Shown piece by piece: positions 8,442 through 16,157 of a stretch of 64,000 bases of DNA. A program made the position numbers and the translations under genes. Source of the stretch: Flavobacterium reichenbachii (GTDB lineage Bacteria; Bacteroidota; Bacteroidia; Flavobacteriales; Flavobacteriaceae); contig NZ_MUHF01000022.1 of assembly GCF_002217435.1 (NCBI RefSeq), forward strand, positions 1 to 64,000. The letters are read 5' to 3'. Position 1 is the stretch's first letter; each line of letters begins with the position of its first letter. The notes under the pieces are model-generated. The model saw nothing but the letters and a program-made list of their open reading frames with translations, searched no databases and was not told the origin of the DNA.

Positions 8442-9323
8442 ATGAACAAGTTAGTACTATCAACAGTGATTACACCAGAAGTGCAGGGAGATGAACAATT
8501 TTTTGCCAGAAAAGCAAGGGGAAAAGATTTTGAAGGACTTATGGATCCTATAATCGGATTTGATCATTTTGAATTGAAACATGATATTTTCGGACCACAT
8601 CCACACGCTGGAATGTCCGCTATCAGTTATGTTTTCGAAAATTCAGCTCCATATCATAGTGTAGATTCCCGTGGGAATAATATCGTAATAACACCCGGAA
8701 GTTTATTGTGGACTTATGCTGGAAAAGGCGTTGTACATTCAGAATTTCCTGTTCCTGACGGAGCCACTGTTGAAGGACTGCAATTGTTCGTTAATATTCC
8801 GGCTTCAAAAAAGCAGGAAGATCCAAAGAGTGTTTTTATTGATAAAACAGCAATACCTGAAATTACAGACGAAGGTGTACGTGTGCGAGTAGTGTGCGGT
8901 GAAAGCGGCAAAACAGTAAATAAAATAGAAACTCCGGATTCTTTGACTTTGCTTCACATCTTTTTAGAAGCAGGAAAAGAATTCTCACATCTGCTTCCTG
9001 CGCAATGGTCTGGAACTGTTTTAGCGGTTGAAGGCTATTTTGATTTTATGACGAATCAAACCACGATAGAATTAGAGGAAGGAATGGTGATTGCTATGGC
9101 CGAATCAGATTTTGAGGAACCTTTGAAATTCATCGGAATAACAAACTGCGAATTGATTCTTATTTCGGGGAAACCCTTACACGAACAATTATTTTCTAAA
9201 GGCGCAATGGTGATGGATTCTGAAGAAGCCTTGGCCAATGCCGGAGAAAGCTATAAAAATGGCAAAATGGGTTTTATTGAAATGGATGGAGAAACCAGAA
9301 AAATAATTCATCCGGTTTCTTAA
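8442..9323 (+). CDS. Pirin family protein
   Basis: A 293-residue bicupin. I chose ATG 8442 (MNKLVLSTV); the longer frame needs a GTG at 8403 inside the structured segment. The N-terminal cupin shows the pirin signature FDHFELKHD-FGPHPHAGMSAISYV, with the metal-binding histidines of HPH, then HSVDSRGNN and HSEFP. The C-terminal cupin carries LHIFLEAGKEFSH. Pirins are iron-binding proteins, some with quercetinase activity and some acting as redox-sensitive cofactors; which applies here is unknown. It lies downstream of the SDR gene, probably in the same stress-responsive unit. Confidence 0.92.
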   Translation: MNKLVLSTVITPEVQGDEQFFARKARGKDFEGLMDPIIGFDHFELKHDIFGPHPHAGMSAISYVFENSAPYHSVDSRGNNIVITPGSLLWTYAGKGVVHSEFPVPDGATVEGLQLFVNIPASKKQEDPKSVFIDKTAIPEITDEGVRVRVVCGESGKTVNKIETPDSLTLLHIFLEAGKEFSHLLPAQWSGTVLAVEGYFDFMTNQTTIELEEGMVIAMAESDFEEPLKFIGITNCELILISGKPLHEQLFSKGAMVMDSEEALANAGESYKNGKMGFIEMDGETRKIIHPVS

Positions 9324-9363
9324 ACAATTAATAATTGACAATTAACAATTAATAAAAGTAACT

Positions 9364-9555
9364 ATGAAAATTATCAATTTTTTACGATTACTGGGCTTGT
9401 CAAAATCGGCAGCTTACAGTACTGAAATGGATAGTGAAGAAATTTTTCATCATCATGATTCAACTGATGGAAGCGAATTACTGGATGAAACACTTCATAT
9501 GAAAGAACAGCCTTTTGAAGAAGACGAAAATGAAGGTTACTCGTCTATATTTTAA
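9364..9555 (+). CDS. Small acidic hypothetical protein (63 aa)
   Basis: A short frame with a basic/hydrophobic N-terminus (MKIINFLRLLGLSKSA) and a strongly acidic, His-containing tail (EEIFHHHDSTDG, EQPFEEDENEG). No family is recognised. It starts 40 nt after the pirin stop, beyond an AT-rich AATTAACAATT-type spacer, and runs in the direction of its neighbours. Codon use looks coding (third-position A/T, Glu-rich). It is probably a genuine lineage-specific protein. Confidence 0.55.
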   Translation: MKIINFLRLLGLSKSAAYSTEMDSEEIFHHHDSTDGSELLDETLHMKEQPFEEDENEGYSSIF

Positions 9556-9661
9556 TAAACAATCAATTTTTTATAAATCTTTAATGCAAGAGAATAAGAA
9601 TTTGATTTTAAAAACGACTTGAATTTTAAAGAATTACGTAAAGATTTTAATTATCAGAAAA

Positions 9662-10669
9662 ATGTACACAGGTAAATCATATCGATTAAAAGAGTTTATT
9701 GTCTGGACAAGAAAAAGCATTTTCTTATTGCTGGTGATGAGCGTCATACCAACTATTTTATATGAGATTTTTGAATTAAAATGGCTGGGTATTTCCTGGA
9801 CGGTCGTAGCTTTACTAGGAACCGCAACGGCTTTTATTGTGGGTTTTAAAAACACACAAACGTACAACAGAACTCTTGAAGCACAGCAAATATGGACTTT
9901 AATTTTGAATGCCAGCAGATCTTGGGGTTTAATGTGCCGTGATTTTTTGAATAATCCTGAAACGTCTAAAGTACTTATTTACCGTCATATTGCATGGCTG
10001 ACAGCATTGCGTTACGAAATGAGATCGTACAGAATTTGGGAAACCACCCAAATTAAACACAATACCGAGTACCAGCAATATTATATAATTCCGGAAAGAG
10101 AAACAGCTTTAGAAACAGAACTGGCGCAATTTCTATCTCGCGAAGAATTAAATTATATTCTGAAAGCAAAAAATAAATCGACTCAAATCATGGCGCTTCA
10201 AAGCAAAACTTTAAAACAACTTTATGATGATCAGGAAATTGTTGTGCTTCAGTTTGTCGATTTACAACGAACGATAAAAGATTTTTATTCGCAGCAGGGA
10301 AGAAGCGAGCAGTTGAAAGATTCTCCTTATCCGAGACAATACGCGATTATTAATACTTTATTAGTGCAGTTGTTTTGCTTTTTGCTTCCTTTCGGATTAT
10401 TAAAAGAATTTGATAAACTGAATGAAGCTGTAAGTGGTTTTATGCACGGAAATATGGTTTGGTTTGTAATTCCGTTCAGTGTTATTATTTCGTGGATGTA
10501 TACTTCTTTAGGACAAGTGGGCGAAAGCAGCGAAAATCCTTTTGAAGGAAGTCCGAATGATGTGCCGATATCTCAAATTTGCAAGATTATCGAAATTGAT
10601 TTAAAGGAAATGCTTAGCGAAGAAGATTTGCCAGAAATGCCAAAACCAAAACATAATATTATATTGTAG
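9662..10669 (+). CDS. Bestrophin-family (UPF0187/YneE-like) anion channel
   Basis: 335 residues matching bacterial bestrophins. The N-terminal segment YTGKSYRLKEFIVWTRKSI is followed by hydrophobic helices at about 20-40, 45-65, 230-250 and 260-280. The family hallmark FKNTQTYNRTLEAQQIW (FRtn-a-RWWEaR-like) and the C-terminal NPFEGSPNDVPISQICKIIEIDL are present. Bestrophins form pentameric pores for chloride or other anions in the inner membrane. It is the last gene of the series behind the sigma-54 promoter, 106 nt from the 63-aa gene, so co-regulation is uncertain. Confidence 0.92.
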   Translation: MYTGKSYRLKEFIVWTRKSIFLLLVMSVIPTILYEIFELKWLGISWTVVALLGTATAFIVGFKNTQTYNRTLEAQQIWTLILNASRSWGLMCRDFLNNPETSKVLIYRHIAWLTALRYEMRSYRIWETTQIKHNTEYQQYYIIPERETALETELAQFLSREELNYILKAKNKSTQIMALQSKTLKQLYDDQEIVVLQFVDLQRTIKDFYSQQGRSEQLKDSPYPRQYAIINTLLVQLFCFLLPFGLLKEFDKLNEAVSGFMHGNMVWFVIPFSVIISWMYTSLGQVGESSENPFEGSPNDVPISQICKIIEIDLKEMLSEEDLPEMPKPKHNIIL

Positions 10670-10794
10670 GCATTACAAATTTAAAATTTCAAAAGAAGCT
10701 TTTTATAATAAACGGGAAAGTAATTTGTATGAAGAAAACTGAAATTTTAAAATATAGTGTTGTTAAATAAATGTTTTATGTCAACTAAAAAACA

Positions 10795-10830
10795 AAAAGC
10801 CTGTAAACATTGAGTTTACAGGCTTTTTTG
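10795..10830 (-). terminator. Strong terminator of tmRNA (bidirectional)
   Basis: Stem AAAAGCCTGTAAAC / GTTTACAGGCTTTTTT with a 5-nt loop, adjoining the tmRNA 3' end. It would also stop readthrough from the bestrophin gene. Confidence 0.85.
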
Positions 10831-11223
10831 TGGAGTCGCCGGGAATCGAACCCGGGTCCAAACAAGCAACTAAAGAGCTTTCTACACGTTTATTTCCTGA
10901 TTGGGTTTTCGATGTTAAGCTAGGCCAGAAACAGCCACCCAACACTTATCTTCTTAATTTCGAAATCCACCCGAAGCTCATGGAAATCTAGGTCTATTTT
11001 TACGGTTCCCCTGTACTGACCGCCACAAACCAAGGCTTTCAAGGAGAATCCAGCTTCCCTATCTGATAGGGACGTGGCTAATCTTACTATAATTCAGATT
11101 ATGCAGCTAAAGCGTAGTTATTTTCGCCGTGTAAATGTGTAAGATCTTATATTTACGAGCAAGGTCTCAATGCTCGACGTGCTTACTGTTCAATTCGACT
11201 TGCTGTCAAAACCAGTCGACCCC
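10831..11223 (-). ncRNA. ssrA: tmRNA (ssrA), tag GENNYALAA
   Basis: A one-piece tmRNA of 393 nt. The 5' end GGGGTCGACTGG and the 3' end GGTTCGATTCCCGGCGACTCC A form the alanine tRNA-like domain, with acceptor pairs GGGGTCG/CGACTCC. The tag frame at 11099-11128 reads GENNYALAA and ends in TAA, so the tag on proteins would be A-GENNYALAA. It rescues ribosomes stalled on broken mRNA together with SmpB. CCA is not encoded and must be added. Confidence 0.97.
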
Positions 11224-11236
11224 AAAAATGAGTTTG

Positions 11237-11244
11237 CAAATTTA
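11237..11244 (-). promoter_or_regulatory. -7 element of the ssrA promoter
   Basis: TAAATTTG on the minus strand matches TAnnTTTG and lies 13 nt before the mature tmRNA 5' end. No TTG is seen at the -33 distance. Confidence 0.45.
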
Positions 11245-11290
11245 TACTATTTGAAGTTAGGTTTGTAATAAATTTTTCAGAAAAATAACT

Positions 11291-12496
11291 TTATTCTTCA
11301 TCCTTAAAATTAAACGGATAATCTCCAAAAATTGGAGCCAGTTTACGCACCGCATAAGTGTTTCTGGTAAATTTATTTGATAAAGCTATAATAGTAACAT
11401 TTTCATTCATTAACGGAATGTAAGATGAAGTATATCCGTGCCACCAGCCGTTATGAAAGTAAAAATTCTGTCCAGAATCCCAATTGATCATTCTAATTCC
11501 TAAACCATAATTTTTCGTGCCTTTACGTTCATTACTATAACCTGTATAAACTTGTTTTAATAAATCAGGTTTCAAAAAATCGGGTCTATTTCTCGCACGG
11601 TCAAATTTTAATAAATCACGAGGTGTCGAGAAAATATTTTTATCTCCGTAAACAGCATCCATATAATCTAATCCGATTTCTACATTATTTCCTTTGTAGG
11701 ACGGAACAATTGTTTTTCTGTCTTTTTCATAATCAAATACAAAAGTATGTGTCATTCCTAACGGCTTAAAAATCATCTCGGTCATAGCTTCTTTGTAAGT
11801 CAGACCGGTTATTTTTTCTATAATAAGTGCCAGCATAACGTAATTTGTGTTACAGTATGCAAAACGAGTTCCTGTTGTAGATTCTAAACCGATATTTTTA
11901 GTAGCTAAGATTTCAAGAATATCTTTGTTCGTGAGCTGATTATGTCTGTCCCAAACCGATTTGTCACGATCTGTAAAATAGGCATAGTTACGCATACCGC
12001 TGCGGTGGCTTAGTAACATTCGAACTGTACATTCGGGATAAGGAAATGTTTTTAAAATTGTGTTGACTTTTTGATCTAAATCTAATTTTCCTGCATTTAC
12101 TAATTTTAGAACTGCAGTCGCAGTGAGGACTTTACTAACAGAAGCAATATGTAAAGGTGTATTTTCATTTATTGTTGTTCCCTCATTTTTGTCTGCATAA
12201 CCATTATATCTTTCAAAAATGATCTGGCCGTTTTTAGCAACCAGAAAGCTTCCGTTCATTTTATCATTGGGCCAATTTTTATTGTAAAAATGATTTATTC
12301 TGCCTGTTACAGAGTTTAGATACGCCTGGCTCACTTTTGCTTCTGGATCTGCCGGCTTCATTTTAGGCAGGGTATCTTCAATTATTGCAGCCTCATTTTT
12401 TTCAATCTTGGTTTTCTGTTGTCCACATGACCCTAAAACTATGCTTAGAGTAAGTATTTGTAGTATATTTGTCTTTTTAAGGATGCTCATTTTCAT
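11291..12496 (-). CDS. Serine hydrolase lipoprotein (beta-lactamase class C / D-Ala-D-Ala peptidase-like fold)
   Basis: 401 residues. A lipoprotein signal peptide with lipobox LGSC (C about 24) is followed by an Asp/Glu/Lys linker. The beta-lactamase-like domain has the SxxK nucleophile motif (SVSK), a YxN motif (YCNTNY) and the C-terminal HNGWWHG replacing the KTG triad box. The family includes peptidases, esterases and class C beta-lactamases; the HxG box makes a peptidase or esterase more likely than an antibiotic-hydrolysing enzyme. It should be anchored in the cell envelope. An alternative start lies two codons downstream. Confidence 0.88.
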   Translation of the reverse strand: MKMSILKKTNILQILTLSIVLGSCGQQKTKIEKNEAAIIEDTLPKMKPADPEAKVSQAYLNSVTGRINHFYNKNWPNDKMNGSFLVAKNGQIIFERYNGYADKNEGTTINENTPLHIASVSKVLTATAVLKLVNAGKLDLDQKVNTILKTFPYPECTVRMLLSHRSGMRNYAYFTDRDKSVWDRHNQLTNKDILEILATKNIGLESTTGTRFAYCNTNYVMLALIIEKITGLTYKEAMTEMIFKPLGMTHTFVFDYEKDRKTIVPSYKGNNVEIGLDYMDAVYGDKNIFSTPRDLLKFDRARNRPDFLKPDLLKQVYTGYSNERKGTKNYGLGIRMINWDSGQNFYFHNGWWHGYTSSYIPLMNENVTIIALSNKFTRNTYAVRKLAPIFGDYPFNFKDEE

Positions 12497-12676
12497 TATT
12501 CTTTAATAACAAATATATAGAATTCAATACTTTTGTTTTCTTATTTATAATGAATCGAATCGATTTTTTTAACTTTTTTTTAATAAGAATTTTGATTATC
12601 TGATTGTCCATCAGCTATTAGCGATTTATAATCTTTCAAAATTAGAAAGCAACAACAAAATTTTAACTTTATTTGT

Positions 12677-12684
12677 TATATTTG
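12677..12684 (+). promoter_or_regulatory. -7 element upstream of the saccharopine dehydrogenase-like gene
   Basis: TATATTTG, a full match to TAnnTTTG, about 50 nt before the ATG. A -33 TTG at normal spacing is not evident. Confidence 0.4.
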
Positions 12685-12736
12685 AAACAAATTGAAGTTT
12701 AAAAGTTATATTAATACTTAAATTAATCGGATATAA

Positions 12737-13939
12737 ATGAAATTCGGAATCATAAAAGAAAGAAAAAACCCACCAGACAGACGCGTTGTCTTTTCTCCAA
12801 ACGAACTTGCAAAATTAAAACAACACTATGATACTGCTTCTGTAGAGGTAGAAAGTTCAGATATTCGTGTTTTTTCGGACATACAATATAAAAGTTTAGG
12901 GATTACGATTACAAATGATGTTTCAGATTGTGATGTTTTATTTGGAGTTAAAGAAGTTCCAGTAGAAGATTTGATTCCAGATAAAGCGTATTTCTTTTTT
13001 TCTCATACTATTAAGAAGCAGCCTTATAATCAAAAGCTATTAAAAGCAATTTTAGAAAAAAAAATCGATTTGTACGATCATGAAACTATTGTTGACGCTA
13101 ATGATCGCCGTTTAATTGGTTTCGGAAAATATGCCGGTATGGTGGGTGTATATAACGGAATCCGTGCTTTTGGAATAAAATTTGAACTTTTTAAACTTCC
13201 AAAAGCTGAAACTCTTGACGGTAAAGATGATCTTATTAAACATCTTAAGAGGATCACTATGCCAGCGCTGAAATTTGTAGTTACAGGAACAGGCAAAGTA
13301 GGAAGCGGTGTCAAAGAAATTCTTGATGCCATAAAAGTAAAAGAAATTACAGTCGAAAATTACCTGACTAAAAAATATACACAGGCTGTCTATGTACAGC
13401 TAGATGTTTTAGAATATAATAAACGTAAAGATGAGCAACTTATAGATTTTAATGATTTTGTAAATAACCCAACTGCTTACGAGTCTGATTTTGAGAAATT
13501 CACAAAAGTTTCTGATATCTATTTTGCCGGTCATTTTCATGCTAATAATGCTCCAATGATTTTAACTCGCGAAATGCTGAATGCAAGTGATTGTAGATTA
13601 AAAATCGTAGCTGATATTTCCTGCGATGTTAACGGTCCAATTGCATGTACTTTGCGTTCTTCTACTATTGCAGAACCTTTATACGGATATTTTCCTCTTG
13701 AAGATAAAGAAGTTGATATTTTTCACCCTGCAGCTGTTGTGGTAATGGCGGTTGATAATCTTCCCTGCGAAATTCCGAAGGACGCGAGTGAAGGTTTCGG
13801 AGAACAATTTATGGAACATGTCATCCCGGCATTTTTCAACGGTGATAAAGATGGTATTTTAAAACGTGCAAAAATCACAGAAAAAGGCAAACTAACACCG
13901 AGGTTTAGTTATTTGCAAGATTATGTAGATGGTAAATAA
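12737..13939 (+). CDS. Saccharopine dehydrogenase / AlaDH-PNT-like NAD(P)-dependent oxidoreductase
   Basis: 400 residues with an alanine dehydrogenase/transhydrogenase-type N-terminus (MKFGIIKERKNPPDRRVVFSP, with the substrate-binding Arg/Lys pattern), the segment GFGKYAGMVGVYNGIRAFG, and a C-terminal Rossmann part with FVVTGTGKVGSGVKEIL (GxGxxG-like). IVADISCDVNGPIACTLRSSTIAEP is typical of NAD+ saccharopine dehydrogenase (lysine-forming) relatives. In bacteria lacking the fungal lysine pathway such proteins probably act in lysine or other amino-acid metabolism, so the exact reaction is open. It is a single gene flanked by a strong terminator. Confidence 0.85.
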   Translation: MKFGIIKERKNPPDRRVVFSPNELAKLKQHYDTASVEVESSDIRVFSDIQYKSLGITITNDVSDCDVLFGVKEVPVEDLIPDKAYFFFSHTIKKQPYNQKLLKAILEKKIDLYDHETIVDANDRRLIGFGKYAGMVGVYNGIRAFGIKFELFKLPKAETLDGKDDLIKHLKRITMPALKFVVTGTGKVGSGVKEILDAIKVKEITVENYLTKKYTQAVYVQLDVLEYNKRKDEQLIDFNDFVNNPTAYESDFEKFTKVSDIYFAGHFHANNAPMILTREMLNASDCRLKIVADISCDVNGPIACTLRSSTIAEPLYGYFPLEDKEVDIFHPAAVVVMAVDNLPCEIPKDASEGFGEQFMEHVIPAFFNGDKDGILKRAKITEKGKLTPRFSYLQDYVDGK

Positions 13940-13957
13940 TTTTGAATTATTAAATGC

Positions 13958-13995
13958 AAAAAGGGCGGTCTTACTTTTAAGACCGCCCTTTTTGT
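13958..13995. terminator. Bidirectional terminator between the dehydrogenase and fumC genes
   Basis: AAAAAGGGCGGTCTTA / TAAGACCGCCCTTTTT, a GC-rich stem with A and T runs on either side. It serves the two convergent genes. Confidence 0.92.
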
Positions 13996-14045
13996 ATAAT
14001 CCTTTGTAATAATTCACCATTAACAATTCAGAATTCACAATTAAA

Positions 14046-15431
14046 CTAAACCATTTCTTCAGGTTTTACCCAGTCGTCAAAATCTTCTGGAGTTACGTAG
14101 CCTAATCTCACGGCTTCATCTTTTAATGTAGTTCCGTTTTTGTGAGCTGTCTGCGCAATTTCTGCTGCTTTATAATAACCTATTTTAGTATTTAGAGCAG
14201 TAACCAGCATTAATGAATTGTCTACTAATTCTTTGATACGTTTGTAATTAGGTTCAATTCCCTGAGCACAATGTTCGTCAAATGATACGCAAGCGTCACC
14301 TAATAAACGCGCTGATTGAAGAAAATTAGCAGCCATAACAGGTTTAAAAACATTTAATTCATAATGTCCCTGCATACCGCCGACAGCAATTGCCATATCG
14401 TTTCCTATTACCTGAGCACAAACCATTGTCAAAGCTTCGCACTGAGTTGGGTTTACTTTTCCAGGCATAATAGAAGATCCTGGTTCGTTTTCCGGGATAT
14501 GAATTTCTCCAATTCCAGAGCGAGGCCCAGATGCAAGCATTCTGATATCATTGGCAATTTTGTTTAAGGAAACAGCCAGCTGTTTTAATGCGCCGTGAGT
14601 TTCTACAATAGCATCGTGTGCTGCTAAAGCTTCAAATTTATTCTCTGCAGTAACAAAAGGATGATTTGTAAATTCGGCTATATATTGTGCCACTTTTACA
14701 TCGTAGCCTTTTGGGGTGTTTAGTCCAGTTCCAACTGCTGTGCCGCCCAAGGCAATTTCTGATAAATGCGCTAAAGTATTTTTTAAAGCTTTCAATCCGA
14801 AATTTAACTGCGAAGCATAACCTGAAATTTCCTGTCCCAATGTTAGCGGAGTAGCATCCATAAGATGAGTACGTCCTATTTTTACAACATCTTTGAATTC
14901 TGATGATTTTGCAAGTAAGGTGTCACGTAACTTTTCGACTCCCGGAATTGTCGTTTCTACAACCATTTTATAAGCTGCAATATGCATTCCGGTTGGGAAA
15001 GTATCGTTTGAGGATTGTGATTTGTTTACATCATCATTTGCTTTTATAAACTGTTCTCCTTCGCCAATTTCAAAACCTTTAAGTACTTGTGCACGGTTTG
15101 CGATCACTTCGTTTACGTTCATGTTACTTTGTGTTCCTGAACCGGTCTGCCAGATTACAAGCGGAAACTGATCGTCTAGTTTTCCAGCTAGAATTTCGTC
15201 GCAGACTGCTGCAATTGCATCTCTTTTTTCGATTGGTAAAACTCCTAAATCATAGTTTGCATAAGCAGCGGCTTTTTTTAGATACGCAAATCCTTCTATA
15301 ATCTCCTGTGGCATAGAAGCCGAAGCTCCGATTTTGAAATTATTTCTTGAACGTTCTGTCTGTGCACCCCAATATTTATCGGCAGGAACCTGAACTTCTC
15401 CCATGGTGTCTTTTTCAATTCTGTATTTCAT
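14046..15431 (-). CDS. fumC: Class II fumarate hydratase
   Basis: 461 residues, the standard FumC length. It carries the superfamily signature GSSIMPGKVNPTQCE, the N-terminal YWGAQTERSRNNF, the substrate-binding TGSGTQSNMNVNEVIANRA and GRTHLMDATPLTLGQE with the catalytic histidine. The enzyme is an iron-independent homotetramer that interconverts fumarate and malate in the TCA cycle in the cytoplasm. It is transcribed alone, convergent with the upstream dehydrogenase. Confidence 0.98.
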   Translation of the reverse strand: MKYRIEKDTMGEVQVPADKYWGAQTERSRNNFKIGASASMPQEIIEGFAYLKKAAAYANYDLGVLPIEKRDAIAAVCDEILAGKLDDQFPLVIWQTGSGTQSNMNVNEVIANRAQVLKGFEIGEGEQFIKANDDVNKSQSSNDTFPTGMHIAAYKMVVETTIPGVEKLRDTLLAKSSEFKDVVKIGRTHLMDATPLTLGQEISGYASQLNFGLKALKNTLAHLSEIALGGTAVGTGLNTPKGYDVKVAQYIAEFTNHPFVTAENKFEALAAHDAIVETHGALKQLAVSLNKIANDIRMLASGPRSGIGEIHIPENEPGSSIMPGKVNPTQCEALTMVCAQVIGNDMAIAVGGMQGHYELNVFKPVMAANFLQSARLLGDACVSFDEHCAQGIEPNYKRIKELVDNSLMLVTALNTKIGYYKAAEIAQTAHKNGTTLKDEAVRLGYVTPEDFDDWVKPEEMV

Positions 15432-15784
15432 ATTGTTTTTTGTAAAATGTTTTTTGTAAAATGTAAAATGTTGTGATAAATGTAACGCGGGTGACGCTGA
15501 TTTACTTCGTAAAAACGCTGATTAAAACGGATTTTTTATTTTGATGTTTAAAATTTCTTTTGAAAATGAATGTTTAGCCCCGATAGAAGTGAAAATCCTT
15601 TTATGTTTTTTTTTAAACATAAAAGATTGTAACGTCCCGAAGTTTCGGGAGCGGGAAACAGCTCCTAAAAACACTCATGATCTTCTAATTTAGATAGTTG
15701 AATAATTACCAAAAAAAAACCTTATTTAAAATGAGTATAAATATACTTATAATTGTCATTTTATAAAAATTGATTTGGTTTTTA
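15432..15784. other. Intergenic region with short tandem and palindromic repeats
   Basis: Just upstream of fumC lie three repeats of TTTTTGTAAAATG (15437-15471). At 15631-15652 a flavobacterial-type palindrome, GTCCCGAAGTTTCGGGAG, appears. An imperfect AAAATCCTTTTATGTTT repeat lies between. No gene is visible. The fumC promoter presumably lies here but was not resolved. Confidence 0.5.
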
Positions 15785-15815
15785 TTGGCAAGGAAAAATA
15801 TATAAGCTACATTTG
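15785..15815 (+). promoter_or_regulatory. Flavobacterial promoter of the small membrane protein gene
   Basis: TTG (15785-15787), 20 nt, TACATTTG (15808-15815). Transcription would begin near 15822, which rules out the upstream TTG at 15813 as the start codon and supports ATG 15843. Confidence 0.7.
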
Positions 15816-15842
15816 TACTTACATTCAAAAATTCCGGAAAAC

Positions 15843-16016
15843 ATGTTTGAATTTTCACAGTACTTAGGTTTTTTACTTTTCTTGACCATACTAACTATAG
15901 GGTTTTGGTTGATGTTTTTCTTAGTTGGTTTCGTATCTTATTGGGTTACGGGAGCAAGCTGGGAAATGTTCAAAGAGAAAAGAGCTAAAAAAAGACAAGA
16001 AGAACAATCAATTTAA
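15843..16016 (+). CDS. Small membrane protein (57 aa)
   Basis: Begins MFEFSQYLGFLLFL. A long hydrophobic stretch (residues 7-37) forms one or two membrane helices, followed by a basic, charged tail (MFKEKRAKKRQEEQS). It has its own promoter and a strong terminator, which argues that it is real. The function is not recognised. Confidence 0.7.
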   Translation: MFEFSQYLGFLLFLTILTIGFWLMFFLVGFVSYWVTGASWEMFKEKRAKKRQEEQSI

Positions 16017-16030
16017 TTTATTGATTTCAT

Positions 16031-16064
16031 AAAAAAAGGACCCGTTTTGCGAGTCCTTTTTTTT
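16031..16064. terminator. Terminator after the small membrane protein
   Basis: AAAAAAGGAC / GTCCTTTTTTTT with an 11-nt loop. Confidence 0.85.
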
Positions 16065-16157
16065 ATGGCATAAAACTAAAAATCTAAATTCCAATAACCA
16101 ACTTAATAAGTTTTAGTAATTGAAATTTGGATTTTTTAAATTGAAATTTAACTTATA